The translations under genes and the position numbers were made by a program. The notes beneath the pieces were generated by a model. The model did not search any database and was not told where the DNA came from. It was given only the letters and a program-made list of their open reading frames with translations. From DAMCAP01 sp032059445 (GTDB lineage: Bacteria > Bacillota > Clostridia > Oscillospirales > Ruminococcaceae): a stretch of 64,000 nt of DNA. Numbering within the stretch: position 1 is the stretch's first letter; every line of letters starts with the position of its first letter. Location of the stretch: NCBI GenBank assembly GCA_032059445.1, contig DAMCAP010000008.1, positions 32,413 through 96,412 on the forward strand. The letters are read 5' to 3'. This document shows, one piece after another, positions 53,621 through 63,396 of the stretch.

Positions 53621-54328
53621 CTATTCAAAAATATCCTTTGGTACTTCATTCTCAATTTTATAGTAAACTCTAAGGGTATTTTCGGCATCACAAGTCGCAA
53701 GGAAAATATCTGAGACATTTCGCGCATCCACCTCTTTGAGCGCTTTTGCAAGCCATAGATCGTCTTTACCGATATTTTTTAAATTCTCGCGCATGATTGT
53801 ACCATCCAAGATCACGTTGCAGACCATTTTTTCCTGCTTAGGGTTTAAATTAAGGTCAGAAGGGTTTACAGCACGGCATTCGGCCTTGGGAATAAAGCTC
53901 ACACGGCCATTGGGCTCTAATATTGCTGTTTCAAGCTGAGAGAGGTCAAAATAACCGCCTACTCGGCATTCACTTAGAAATTCGCTGATATCCATGCGGG
54001 AACTTTTGAGGTTCTTTTTATAGATTTTCCCCCCGTTATATAGGACTACAGGCTTACCAGTCAGCAACCTTCGGGCGGCTAATGACTTATTATCGAGGAT
54101 CGAAACCCCTGTCGCCACAACTGCATAGATCACCATGGCCAATAATGGCATGCGATAGTCCTGCTCTAGTGCCGTAGCCATTTCGGCGGCAATTGAGCCT
54201 ATTGTAATGCCATTGATATAATCAAACATGCTAAGCTGTGACATCTGCCGCTTTCCCATAATTTTTGTCAAGATAAAAAGCACGACGATTGAGCCTAAAG
54301 ACGTCAGTGCTACTTTAAGCAATTCCAC
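53621..54328 (-). CDS. DUF421/YetF-type membrane protein
   Basis: The 235-residue protein has three N-terminal helices and the DUF421 signatures LTKIMGKRQMSQLSMFDYIN, GITIGSIAAEMA and the cytoplasmic LLTGKPVVLYNGGKIYKKNL, with FDLSQLETAILEPNGRVSF. In Bacillus YetF and YdfS belong to this family and act in the spore membrane, some in germination. The start is GTG 54328 after AGGAGTGGTCAAA, so the earlier in-frame start is not used. Confidence 0.85.
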   Translation of the reverse strand: MELLKVALTSLGSIVVLFILTKIMGKRQMSQLSMFDYINGITIGSIAAEMATALEQDYRMPLLAMVIYAVVATGVSILDNKSLAARRLLTGKPVVLYNGGKIYKKNLKSSRMDISEFLSECRVGGYFDLSQLETAILEPNGRVSFIPKAECRAVNPSDLNLNPKQEKMVCNVILDGTIMRENLKNIGKDDLWLAKALKEVDARNVSDIFLATCDAENTLRVYYKIENEVPKDIFE

Positions 54329-54530
54329 TTTGACCACTCCTTGAAATATTACTTGTATTGTTATTTCCAAGGGTTTCATTTCTATGCTCACACTCCGGCA
54401 AAATGCTTGTATGGCCTGTGCTTCTCAAATTATCTGCAAGTAAAACACGGATATAATGATATATAAAATTATCCAAACCGCCCGCCAAGTCATATAATAC
54501 TATGATAAAGCTTGAAAGGAGACAATTTTA

Positions 54531-55965
54531 GTGTATAAAGAAAACCGTACATATAATAGGAATGTAAATATGACAAATAGAATTAATAAAACCGCAGCCA
54601 ACACCACGATCTCTCCTATGGCTGCGCCATCTGCGATGCCGGCGCCAATGCCATCTTTGCCGCCTATACCCGTACCACCATTTGCTCCTACCACAGAGGT
54701 AACTACTGCCAAGCAGGCTCCCGCATCCTTCTCCCTGCCTGAGCTGAAGCTCCCTGAGTCGGTAACCTTACCATCTATTCCTGAGCTAAAGCTCCCCGAA
54801 TCAGTCAGCTTGCCATCTATTGCAGATGTAAAGCTTCCCGAATCAATCAAACTACCTTCTCTACCTGAGCTCAAACTTCCCGAATCAGTCAACCTGCCTA
54901 CTCTACCTGAGCTCAAACTTCCCAAATCAGTCAACCTACCGTCTCTCCCTGAGCTAAAGCTCCCCGAGTCGGTGACATTGCCATCCTTTACATTACCGGA
55001 GCTTAAGCTACCTGAGTCGGTACCATTGCCATCCTTTACTTTGCCGGAGCTTAAGCTCCCCGAAATACCATCTACGGCAAAGNNNNNNNNNNNNNNNNNN
55101 NNNNNNNNNNNNNNNNNNNNNNNNNNNNNNNNNNNNNNNNNNNNNNNNNNNNNNNNNNNNNNNNNNNNNNNNNNNNNNNNNNNNNNNNNNNATTTCACAT
55201 ACTTCACCACAAGTCATCCCTCCACAGATCATGCCGCCTCAGATTATACCTCCCCAAGTCATTCCCCCCCAGATGATACCACCATCTCAGATCCCAAGTG
55301 GCAGATATGCCAAAATACGATTCCTCAATGCAACTACACATTCTCCCATCAGTGTCTTAATCGGTACCGGATTGGTTGTTAAGTCTCTTGAGCGAGGAGA
55401 AATAAGCTCATATGTAAGTGTGCTTGACGGTTTTAGAACCATTACCATCGCCAGCCTCTCGACACAACCTGTGTTGTTACGCAAAACCCTCCCAGTAAAA
55501 GGGGGCGAAATCCTAACGATTGCAATTATCCCCACCGCCGGTGGAGTCGACCTCCTCTCTATCTCCGATGCCCCCTGCGAGCAGCACCCCGGCAATTTAT
55601 CCTGCATTAGGATGGTAAATCTTGCCGCTGCCAGTAAGCCACTCGATTTGCTTTTAAGCGACGGTAGAGTGATCTTTGCCGATGTAAGCTACAAAGATGT
55701 TACCCCATTTAAGCGCATTAAGCCTGGCAAATACAGATTTTTCGTAATTCATACACCATATCATCCTATGCCGCTGACAGAGGATATCGAAACAGCGGAC
55801 GCTGCGACTATCAGCGCAAGTAAACTGCCAGATCAATGCGAAATGAAAGTACTGCTCTCATTTGTCACTGACATTGCAGCTAGCAAAATGTATACGATCT
55901 ATATACTCGGAAGAGATCAGGCTAACATGTCATTAGAAGTTCTTATTGTAGAAAATAAACTATAG
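54531..55965 (+). CDS. Repeat-rich surface-type protein with C-terminal DUF4397-like domain
   Basis: The start is GTG 54531 after AAAGGAGACAATTTTA. The N-terminal 60 residues are Pro/Ala/Thr-rich. From about residue 66 there are eight visible copies of a unit like LPELKLPESVTLPS (14-16 residues). After the 109-N gap (55083-55191) the frame shows PPQVI-type pentapeptides (PPQII, PPQMI) and then a beta-rich domain beginning GRYAKIRFLNATTHSPISVL, which fits DUF4397, with a second similar unit (CIRMVNLAAASKPLDLLLSD). No signal peptide or anchor is seen. The real gap must be a multiple of 3 for one continuous protein. A spore-surface or coat role is inference. Confidence 0.7.
54723..55060 (+). repeat. 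In-frame tandem repeat of about 42-48 bp (LPELKLPES unit)
   Basis: About eight degenerate copies encode P-E-L-K-L-P-E-S-V-x-L-P-S. The copies differ at synonymous sites, so they are old and kept at protein level. The array runs up to the assembly gap. Confidence 0.85.
55083..55191. other. Assembly gap (109 N) inside the repeat protein
   Basis: The gap sits where repeats meet the second, PPQxx-type segment. It was probably caused by collapsed repeats. Confidence 0.85.
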
Positions 55966-55967
55966 CA

Positions 55968-56010
55968 AATCAAAAGCCGTGAGCCTTATTGAGGCTCACG
56001 GCTTTTGATT
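55968..56010. terminator. Bidirectional terminator between the repeat protein and the Cys-rich gene
   Basis: AATCAAAAGCCGTGAGCC and its complement form a perfect 18-bp stem with a 7-nt loop; T-rich ends on both strands. The genes converge here. Confidence 0.9.
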
Positions 56011-56024
56011 GTTGGTGGATCACT

Positions 56025-56477
56025 TTATGCGAAATTTCCGTCCCTACAGATAGCTACCTTGCTCCGTAATATTACTCGATCACCGCATACCATTACTTCA
56101 GGAGGGTTTATAACCTCTACCCTAAAGTCGCACAGCCCTGTTGACTCCTCAAAGAACATCGTGAAGCCAGAAGCACTTCTCGTGCGAGTCCTGCCACAGC
56201 AGTCTATAAAGCTAATCGTAAAAATAAACCCTACGCTTACTATACAAAACCCGTTAAGCCGAAATCTCTCGACACATTGTGTAGATACATTGACACTTAT
56301 AATATTGCGTATTCCTTCTCTGACAATTATCTCTTCGCATATTTTTCTATAGCTACAGTTGTTGGACCCTACACCGATTGGCTCGGATTGACAACCGCAG
56401 GGTGATGCACCGTTAGCACCTGGCTGCCGTACAAACTCTTCCACAAAATCATCTCCCATTTGAGAATAATTTAACAC
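56025..56477 (-). CDS. Cys-rich hypothetical protein, possibly spore surface
   Basis: The product of about 150 residues has some ten cysteines, for example ASPCGCQSE, NNCSYRKICEE, SFIDCCGRTRTRSAS, STGLCDF and MVCGDRV. Hydrophobic strands alternate between them (SVGFIFTISFI), suggesting a beta-rich, disulfide- or metal-linked fold. No signal peptide is seen. The start is probably GTG 56477 behind AAAAGG. A CATATAAT box about 60 nt upstream resembles sporulation -10 elements and also occurs before the convergent repeat-protein gene. I do not recognise the family. Confidence 0.6.
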   Translation of the reverse strand: MLNYSQMGDDFVEEFVRQPGANGASPCGCQSEPIGVGSNNCSYRKICEEIIVREGIRNIISVNVSTQCVERFRLNGFCIVSVGFIFTISFIDCCGRTRTRSASGFTMFFEESTGLCDFRVEVINPPEVMVCGDRVILRSKVAICRDGNFA

Positions 56478-56587
56478 ATAATGCCTTTTCAAAGACAAAC
56501 AATGTCTCTGTACATTATATGGTGGACAGCTGTAAAGGTTTACTACATTACATGACCCATTTAATAAATGCTCTTACAAACACCAAG

Positions 56588-56869
56588 CTAGACCATCTCT
56601 CGGGAGAGTATAAAGAAATCACACTCCGTAATCTGCTCTAGGTACTGGAGGATATGATCAGCCATGCTATCTCCTTGAGAGCGATCAGCCACGACAAACG
56701 CAATCCCCATTATGATCGTCTTATGGGTATCCTGCTCTTCGATTTCGGCTACCGACAGGTTAAATTGATTGCGCAGCTTGCTACACAAGCTTTTGACAAT
56801 TGTTCGTTTTTCTTTAAGGGACTGCACCCAAGGTGCATCCAGCTTTATTTCCAGTTTCACGACAACCAT
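56588..56869 (-). CDS. ylxP: DUF503 protein (YlxP-like)
   Basis: The 93-residue protein has the family start VVKLEIKLDAPWVQSLKEKR and TIVKSLCSKLRNQFNLSVAE, ending ITECDFFILSREMV. YlxP is a small ferredoxin-fold protein, usually near infB and rbfA; here it stands beside surface genes, which is a less common position. Its function in ribosome assembly is suggested but not settled. Confidence 0.9.
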   Translation of the reverse strand: MVVVKLEIKLDAPWVQSLKEKRTIVKSLCSKLRNQFNLSVAEIEEQDTHKTIIMGIAFVVADRSQGDSMADHILQYLEQITECDFFILSREMV

Positions 56870-56888
56870 ATAGTACTCCTTTCATCCA

Positions 56889-59800
56889 TTATCGATTGTC
56901 TCGAATTTTTCTAGCATAAACCCTTAACCCCAGCGCTGCTACTACAGTCAGTAAAGCTCCGCTCATAATACCAATCATAAACGAAAGACTACTGTTTTTT
57001 ACAACCTTTCCTGCGGTTTCGATCACTTCTTGCGCCTGCTTGTATACAGGTATATCGGGTTCCTGCTTATAGCTTACAGTTGGGCGATAAACCTTAATTG
57101 TTTGATGTGTAGTTTTGGTGAAGGTCGGCTTTACCACAGGCTGGCTAAGATCATTTGATACAACGCCAGCTCCATATTTCTGACATAGCAGATCTATCGA
57201 GTAGTAAATACGTTGCGGCTCATAAGGTGGCAGATAGTTGCCACTGATCGTTATAGTTTCACCTTGATAGATCAACGTAAGCACCCGCTGTGTATCTCGC
57301 AAACTGTCGATGATATATGCTGGTATATCCACTAATCCACCACAATGGATCACCACTGGCTGATTGCTTTGTGTGAGCTCCTGATAAACCATTTTCCAAT
57401 CTATATCTTTGGCATCCTTTTTGCCTGCCGAAAGGGATGTGCCTGGTTTTACAGGTGGATTGCTTGGGTCGGTAGGATCAGTGGGATCGATAACCTGGGG
57501 CTTTTTGGTATACGCAAGTGCAAAGGGGCTAAAATCCTTGATGTAAAACTCTAGCCACCCCTCCTTAGGGCGAAGCTCAATGATTTCTGGGCCTTCTCTG
57601 CCAACATGCAACAGCTTATAGGTGTACGCATGCGGGTCCAACCCTTGAGGGTAAGGCATACATACAAGGATAGTTTGATCAGGAGAAACGGATTTATCAG
57701 TACTGCTTCCATCTTTGGCATCCAGCTTCAACATTAGTGATAAACTCATGAAACCAATCTGATCATACTCTCCCAGAGTCTGTACTGCTTGTTGTAATAG
57801 ACCATACTCTAAATCATCTGGCTCTGTTATATGCAGCATCGGCTCAACCCTGCTATAGTCTGCCTTGTTGATAAAATGCCCAGTCTCAGGGTCAATAAAA
57901 CGAATATCCCCACCTATCACCGCTACAGGGTCTGGCAATAAATCTCCGGATGTTGGAGGTGTCACGGGCGAAGTGGTCCTTGCAGGTATAATCTTTAAAT
58001 TGACTGTCGCAGTTCCGCTATAGTTACTGCTTTTTGGTGTAGCTTTAACGATATAATCTCCACAAAAGATGATTGGTGGTGAAATCTCCCTCTCATCTTT
58101 ATAGAAGCTGTAAATCAGTTCAACACCCTCTATATCGTTTGCTATGCTTATATTCTGACCAAAACCACTATAATTAAGCTCAATGCCCTGATCGGCAAAC
58201 TTCAACTCCCGCGGCACAATGCTGGCGATAGGCAGCTCCTTAATCTCTACATCGTAGTTTGTGGCAGTTGCTCCGATCAGCTCTATACCGGTGATATGGA
58301 TTTTTTTATCCTTACCTGCCATCGCATCGGCAAAATATCCCGTAGTGTTTGCCCTTACAGTTTCTCCCGCAACGACTCCCACCAGCTCTGTGATTATCTG
58401 AGCACGATCAGTACCATCATATTTCTTATCCTCTGGCATTAATCGTGCAGTAAGGAGCTTCTGATGGATCGTTGCCTTTACCATTGCAGGGCCATCTACC
58501 ACATAATTGCCAAAGGCAGTGCCTCGAAGCTCAATATCACTTATCGTTACAGTTTTCCCCTGCCCCACAGTGCTACTATCAAAAACTGCACTGCCAACCG
58601 CTGTAATCTGATCGGGTGATATGATGCCTGATAGCACAAGCTCTACTGATGCACTTGATGTGCCGTCATATGTTTTATCCTTAGCGGTTACAGTCAGGCC
58701 GAGCTTCTTGGGCGCTATGTTTACATCGGTCTGGGTCTCTGACCCAGCAACCACAGCATCTCCCTCATAGACGGCTTTTACCCTCAAATGACCTGCCTGC
58801 AAAACCTCTCGGCTGGGTTTGTACGAGTAGCTACCACTTGCATCTAGATCAGCTGATTTGATAAATAGATCATCATGGTAGATTGATACTTTCCCTCTAG
58901 CTGCTTGATCGCCCGCTTTTACCCCAATCCTCACTTCTAGCCCTTGTCCATACGTGATCTCTTGACTAGTAGCTTGCATGAGAATTAGGCTAGGGATTTT
59001 GTTGCTCACCGATACTTCTACTTGATCAGATACCGATGCAAAGTAGCTTTGATTCTCTGCTGATATAGCTTGAAATATCAGCTTGCCTTGCAATGATGGT
59101 GCGGTATATTGATACCGATAGGTACCGTCCGTACCCTGAAGTTTGACACTTTGCCCCCCATTGATGAGTAAAGTCATGTAATTCGGCAGCTGTGATTCAT
59201 ACTTGCCCGTCTGGCTGTTCGTAATCTCTGCATCGATTGTGATGAGATCCCCTTGCAGCGCATAGGCTTTATTGACCCTTAAATTTATTATTGGGGTATC
59301 CCGAAGGATATTAAGGCTAGCGTGCAGTGTTAGGGAGTTATAATTTTTCCCTTCAACTACTGCGCTTACATTGTAGCTGCCCACAGCAGTCTGGTGATTC
59401 CCTTGATACTTTACTATGGCACCAGAGGGTATATCTCCTTCGATCAGCAGTGACTTTTCTCTACCATCGTAGACATATTCTTTATCATACATCTGTACAG
59501 TAGCAATATCTGCCTTGGTGATGGTCAGCGATGCAGTTTCGCTTATCGCCTGATGAAAGTTGACAGTTTCATCAATATGCGCAGTTACTTCATATACACC
59601 AGCATCTACAGGAGCTTGCGTAGAGGGACTCGTATCTCCCTGCTTCAGGTAACTGTAGTAGAGCTGATCAGTTAATAAAAGAGGATCGTTGATATTACGA
59701 ATAGTGCAAACTAAAGAAATAGGACTACCACTATATTGCACACTCTTAGAATCAAGGCTTAGCACAGGGCTTGCTTTTATAATCCTACCGCGGACAGTAT

Positions 59801-61937
59801 TTTCCTCATAGCTTAGCTGATAATTACTGGCGTCCCTTCCGCTAAGGCCGCTATCGGGGTAAATTCTGACCGCTTTATCCGCTCCCGCTTCAGCGCTAAG
59901 AAACTCAGCCTTAATATCGCTTTGTTGCAATATTACCTCATCACCTGATAAGGCTGCTGATAGCACTGCTGATTGCACATGAGCCGTATGACTCCCATCA
60001 TACACTTTATCTGCTATAACCACATCCTTAAGGAAAAGTGCCTTAGGTGTGATTTCTACTGATAAAGGCGAAGTTGTCTGCAAGAAATAGTAGTCTTTGT
60101 GAGTACCGCTTAATGAAAATCCGCTCACCGTAACCGGATGAGAAATAGCTTGTTTTGAAGGGATACTTCCGATCCCATTCCCAATAAGAGAAACTTGATC
60201 CCCTGGAAATACCCCAGTAAGTGCACCACCCATTAGCTCTACAGTGGTACTGCCATCGTATTCCCGATCGAGCGCTGTTAAGCCTGTTATCATAAGTGGT
60301 GCAGGTGTAATAGCTGCTGTAAGCTCCTTTGCCACGATCTCATAGTTCTCACCATTTTGAGATTGCCATACCCAATCTATATCCATCACCTTGACTGACG
60401 GTGAAGGATAAATACTCTCTAAGATTACTTCTACACTGGTGAGATCTATGCTCCCCTGATCTTGAGGAAGCAACCCAATTAAAGTAACCTCCCCCACTTC
60501 CAGTTTCATACGATCACTTTTATCATATACCTTTTCAAGTGGCCCACTATAGCGCAGCTCCAAAGGTCTTTTAGCTATGCTTCCCCGAAGCTGGGTAGGC
60601 GCTAAAGAGTAATTTCGCGCAGCAGCACCTTTTAACTGTAAGCCTGATAGATTGACTGGTTTGTTGTTACCTGCATTCACGTCAATAAACGCACCAATCG
60701 GACTTCCGGATATATAGACATCTCCTGCGACTGGTGTATCAAAATAAGGGGTACCCTCAACAACAGCCTCCATTGAGCCATCATACACTTTATCCTTAAC
60801 ACGCAAGCCTGCAAGTCCAATTGTTTTAGGCGTTACTATCAGTTGGCTATTGGTGACATAGGTCATTTTGATATAGTTGCTGTCAGTACAGGTAAAACTA
60901 GTTACAACATCATACACACCCGCATTCTCGACAACTGTCTCATTTCCATTGAGTTTGTAGTTAAATTCCCACACTCCTTGAGGCACTTCACCCAAAGCAC
61001 CAACTCCCTTATATGCCTCAAAATCAGGAGGAGCGCTGCCGTATGGTAGCTCTATATTAGGCATCTTTAGATCAAGTAAAGCAGCATTTATATACGCAGT
61101 GAGCTTATACTCCAGCGTTGCAGGCATCATATAATTTGGATTGCTCAAGGTAAAGCCACTGGCACTAAGCCCTACTTCAATTTGTCGCTTTGAAACATCT
61201 TTCGAGGCAAATTGCCCCTTCATCACCCCATGCTCTGCAAACGTCACTTCCAAAGGGCTTTGCTTAAGCTTTAATTGGCCGGTTATCTGCGCTGTGGTAG
61301 TACCATCATAGGGTTTATCAACCGCCTTGAGATCGCTAAAGTCAAGCTCGACTATCAAGGGTGTCACAGTTACACTGCGGGTGGTATCGACAGCTTCATG
61401 GGATGCTGTTACGGTAGCTACACCTACACCTACCGCAGTAAGATTACCCATCTGGTCGATCTCTACTACTGAGGTATTATCGCTGCTCCACTGCACATCC
61501 AGAGGGTCCATTGCCACACCATCTTCGTTTACGATGGTTAGCTGTTGCTCCTCATGATATGCCAAAGTAAGCGCATCTGGCTCTTGGGTCATCGCATTTA
61601 CGATCCTAAAGGTGCCTACAGCTGGCAAAATCCTACCCGATGCTACAAAAACATCTTGTTGTACAGTAGCATCTAAATATGGCCCGATGTTTGGTTTTGA
61701 AACCACCTCTTCCCAGTGCTCTAGCTCAGCTGGGGTTGATTTTGAAGAGTCTGGCAATGTAATGGGATCAATATTAGGCGCAGGGACTGAATCGGATAAG
61801 GTTTGGTTATCAAGCATGGAGATCGTCGTGGCATCATCAGTCGCAGCAGCTACCAGCAGTAGAAACCCAGTATGATAGCTAAGCAGAATAACAGAAAGGA
61901 GTAGCGAAACACACTGTTTCAAACCCATCCGATTCAT
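56889..61937 (-). CDS. Giant Ig-like/YDG/MBG-repeat surface protein with C-terminal membrane anchor
   Basis: The 1682-residue protein has an N-terminal signal (residues 5-31), a BIG2-like Ig domain (about 112-193), then repeated modules with the YDG motif at about 209, 385, 560, 645, 1089 and 1173, a degenerate VYDKSD at 470 and a related VYDGREK at 822. These are YDG domains alternating with MBG-like modules (for example SVQYSGSPISL and ELNYSGFGQNI). Pro-rich linkers lie near 1318 and 1483. The C-terminus has one membrane helix (1651-1675) and a basic tail, without LPxTG. It should stand on the cell surface as an adhesin or scaffold. The start has TTTGGAGGTGGATCC. Confidence 0.85.
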   Translation of the reverse strand: MNRMGLKQCVSLLLSVILLSYHTGFLLLVAAATDDATTISMLDNQTLSDSVPAPNIDPITLPDSSKSTPAELEHWEEVVSKPNIGPYLDATVQQDVFVASGRILPAVGTFRIVNAMTQEPDALTLAYHEEQQLTIVNEDGVAMDPLDVQWSSDNTSVVEIDQMGNLTAVGVGVATVTASHEAVDTTRSVTVTPLIVELDFSDLKAVDKPYDGTTTAQITGQLKLKQSPLEVTFAEHGVMKGQFASKDVSKRQIEVGLSASGFTLSNPNYMMPATLEYKLTAYINAALLDLKMPNIELPYGSAPPDFEAYKGVGALGEVPQGVWEFNYKLNGNETVVENAGVYDVVTSFTCTDSNYIKMTYVTNSQLIVTPKTIGLAGLRVKDKVYDGSMEAVVEGTPYFDTPVAGDVYISGSPIGAFIDVNAGNNKPVNLSGLQLKGAAARNYSLAPTQLRGSIAKRPLELRYSGPLEKVYDKSDRMKLEVGEVTLIGLLPQDQGSIDLTSVEVILESIYPSPSVKVMDIDWVWQSQNGENYEIVAKELTAAITPAPLMITGLTALDREYDGSTTVELMGGALTGVFPGDQVSLIGNGIGSIPSKQAISHPVTVSGFSLSGTHKDYYFLQTTSPLSVEITPKALFLKDVVIADKVYDGSHTAHVQSAVLSAALSGDEVILQQSDIKAEFLSAEAGADKAVRIYPDSGLSGRDASNYQLSYEENTVRGRIIKASPVLSLDSKSVQYSGSPISLVCTIRNINDPLLLTDQLYYSYLKQGDTSPSTQAPVDAGVYEVTAHIDETVNFHQAISETASLTITKADIATVQMYDKEYVYDGREKSLLIEGDIPSGAIVKYQGNHQTAVGSYNVSAVVEGKNYNSLTLHASLNILRDTPIINLRVNKAYALQGDLITIDAEITNSQTGKYESQLPNYMTLLINGGQSVKLQGTDGTYRYQYTAPSLQGKLIFQAISAENQSYFASVSDQVEVSVSNKIPSLILMQATSQEITYGQGLEVRIGVKAGDQAARGKVSIYHDDLFIKSADLDASGSYSYKPSREVLQAGHLRVKAVYEGDAVVAGSETQTDVNIAPKKLGLTVTAKDKTYDGTSSASVELVLSGIISPDQITAVGSAVFDSSTVGQGKTVTISDIELRGTAFGNYVVDGPAMVKATIHQKLLTARLMPEDKKYDGTDRAQIITELVGVVAGETVRANTTGYFADAMAGKDKKIHITGIELIGATATNYDVEIKELPIASIVPRELKFADQGIELNYSGFGQNISIANDIEGVELIYSFYKDEREISPPIIFCGDYIVKATPKSSNYSGTATVNLKIIPARTTSPVTPPTSGDLLPDPVAVIGGDIRFIDPETGHFINKADYSRVEPMLHITEPDDLEYGLLQQAVQTLGEYDQIGFMSLSLMLKLDAKDGSSTDKSVSPDQTILVCMPYPQGLDPHAYTYKLLHVGREGPEIIELRPKEGWLEFYIKDFSPFALAYTKKPQVIDPTDPTDPSNPPVKPGTSLSAGKKDAKDIDWKMVYQELTQSNQPVVIHCGGLVDIPAYIIDSLRDTQRVLTLIYQGETITISGNYLPPYEPQRIYYSIDLLCQKYGAGVVSNDLSQPVVKPTFTKTTHQTIKVYRPTVSYKQEPDIPVYKQAQEVIETAGKVVKNSSLSFMIGIMSGALLTVVAALGLRVYARKIRDNR

Positions 61938-62052
61938 GGATCCACCTCCAAAATTCCCTATATTATGACATATTATAGGTTATTTCGCGCTAATAGTCAA
62001 CAAATTTTACCAACGTTGCCAAGATAAACTATTGTATTTGCTTATATAAATC

Positions 62053-62085
62053 AAAAACCGCTTAGGATTTCTCCCAAGCGGTTTT
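62053..62085 (-). terminator. Terminator of yebC
   Basis: AAAACCGCTT and AAGCGGTTTT (10 bp plus inner pairs) followed on the minus strand by TTTTTGATT. Confidence 0.8.
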
Positions 62086-62097
62086 ATTTAAGTAGTT

Positions 62098-62826
62098 TTA
62101 ATCTAGATTATCGCAATTATGCCATACTTCCTGCACATCGTCGTTATCCTCTAGCATATCTAAAAGACGCTGCATTTTGATCAGCATATCAGCGTCAGGG
62201 ATGCTTGTATTGCTGGTAGCAAGATACTCGACCTCGGCGGAAGCAAATTTGTACCCCAAAGCATCAAGAGCATCACGTACTTGAGCAAGTGCCGATGGCT
62301 CAGTCTGGATCATAACCATTTCTTCGGTATATTCCATCTCAATTACGCCATCAATCATCGCATCTTCAAAGATTCTCTCTTCAGGAATACCTGTGTTTTC
62401 GATGACGATTACACCCTTAGGCTCAAACATAAAGGATACGCTGCCTGTCTGCCCGAGGTTGCCGCCATTCTTATCGAAATAGTGGCGCAGGTCGCCTGCG
62501 GTACGGTTTCGATTATCAGTCAGCGTTTCTACCATGACAGCTACACCACAAGGACCATAGCCTTCATAGACGATCTCCTCATAGTCATTTCGATCGTCGC
62601 CGCCGCTGGCCTTTTTGATAATACGTTCAACGTTGTCATTTGGTACATTGTTTGCTTTTGCTTTTGCAATACAATCCTTCAGCTTGCTATTGGACGCAGG
62701 GTCGGCACCACCTTCCTTGACGGCGACAGCAATCTCTCTGCCGATCTTGGTAAAAATCTTGGCACGCTTTCCGTCGGTGGCCTCTTTTTTACGTTTGATG
62801 GTACTCCATTTCGAATGTCCGGACAT
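62098..62826 (-). CDS. yebC: YebC/PmpR family regulatory protein
   Basis: The 242-residue protein has the TACO1/YebC start SGHSKWSTIKRKKEATDGKR, then AKIFTKIGREIAVAVKEGG, YEGYGPCGVAVMVETLTDNR and an acidic C-terminal domain. Recent work on the family shows help in translating difficult proline stretches; older work calls it a transcription regulator. This genome has Pro-rich repeat proteins nearby, but no functional link is shown. Start ATG 62826 after AAGGGG. Confidence 0.95.
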   Translation of the reverse strand: MSGHSKWSTIKRKKEATDGKRAKIFTKIGREIAVAVKEGGADPASNSKLKDCIAKAKANNVPNDNVERIIKKASGGDDRNDYEEIVYEGYGPCGVAVMVETLTDNRNRTAGDLRHYFDKNGGNLGQTGSVSFMFEPKGVIVIENTGIPEERIFEDAMIDGVIEMEYTEEMVMIQTEPSALAQVRDALDALGYKFASAEVEYLATSNTSIPDADMLIKMQRLLDMLEDNDDVQEVWHNCDNLD

Positions 62827-62944
62827 AACAAAACCCCTTGTATATATATTTGAGCATCTACTTACTAAACGCAAACTGCAACTTACACCAAGACTCTACT
62901 AGCTTTCTCTGCAGTATAGGTCACTTCATGCGCGATATAATAAA

Positions 62945-62972
62945 AAACATCCTCGGCTAAGCCGAGGATGTT
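62945..62972 (-). terminator. Terminator of the tRNA operon
   Basis: AACATCCTCGGC and its complement with a 3-nt loop, followed on the minus strand by TTTTTTATT. It lies just after the tRNA-Cys gene. Confidence 0.9.
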
Positions 62973-62975
62973 AAT

Positions 62976-63050
62976 TGGAGGCGCCACCCAGATTTGAACT
63001 GGGGGATAAAGGTTTTGCAGACCTCTGCCTTACCTCTTGGCTATGGCGCC
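62976..63050 (-). tRNA. tRNA-Cys (anticodon GCA)
   Basis: The acceptor pairs GGCGCCA with TGGCGCC, the anticodon loop holds GCA, and the T-loop is GTTCAAATC. CCA is encoded. Last gene of the tRNA operon. Confidence 0.97.
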
Positions 63051-63065
63051 GCTTTTTTTAAAGAA

Positions 63066-63141
63066 TGGAGCGGGTTACGAGGCTCGAACTCGCTACCTCC
63101 ACCTTGGCAAGGTGGCGCTCTACCAAATGAGCTAAACCCGC
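63066..63141 (-). tRNA. tRNA-Gly (anticodon GCC)
   Basis: Acceptor GCGGGTT with AACCCGC, anticodon stem CACCT-TGCCAA-GGTG with GCC, T-loop GTTCGAGCC and encoded CCA. Confidence 0.97.
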
Positions 63142-63144
63142 GAA

Positions 63145-63220
<76 letters not shown>

Positions 63221-63225
63221 AAACC

Positions 63226-63302
63226 TGGCGACCCAAAAGGGGCTCGAACCCTCGACCTCTAGCGTGACAGGCTAGCGCTCTAACCAACTGAGCTATTGGG
63301 CC
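63226..63302 (-). tRNA. tRNA-Asp (anticodon GTC)
   Basis: Acceptor GGCCCAA with TTGGGTC (one G-T pair), anticodon region AGCCTGTCACGCT with GTC, T-loop GTTCGAGCC and encoded CCA. Confidence 0.97.
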
Positions 63303-63309
63303 TTTTAAA

Positions 63310-63385
63310 TGGTGGGAACAACAGGGCTCGAACCTGTGACCCTCTGCTTGTAAGGCAGATGCTCTCCCAGCTGAGCTATGCTCCC
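63310..63385 (-). tRNA. tRNA-Val (anticodon TAC)
   Basis: Acceptor GGGAGCA with TGTTCCC (one G-T pair), anticodon region TCTGCCTTACAAGCAGA with TAC, T-loop GTTCGAGCC and encoded CCA. First gene of the tRNA operon. Confidence 0.97.
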
Positions 63386-63396
63386 ACGTAGTCAAC

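Noticed and set aside
54723..55060. Regularly spaced repeats that could look like a CRISPR array
   Set aside because: The repeats are in frame, degenerate, directly adjacent and encode one peptide unit. There are no unique spacers and no cas genes.
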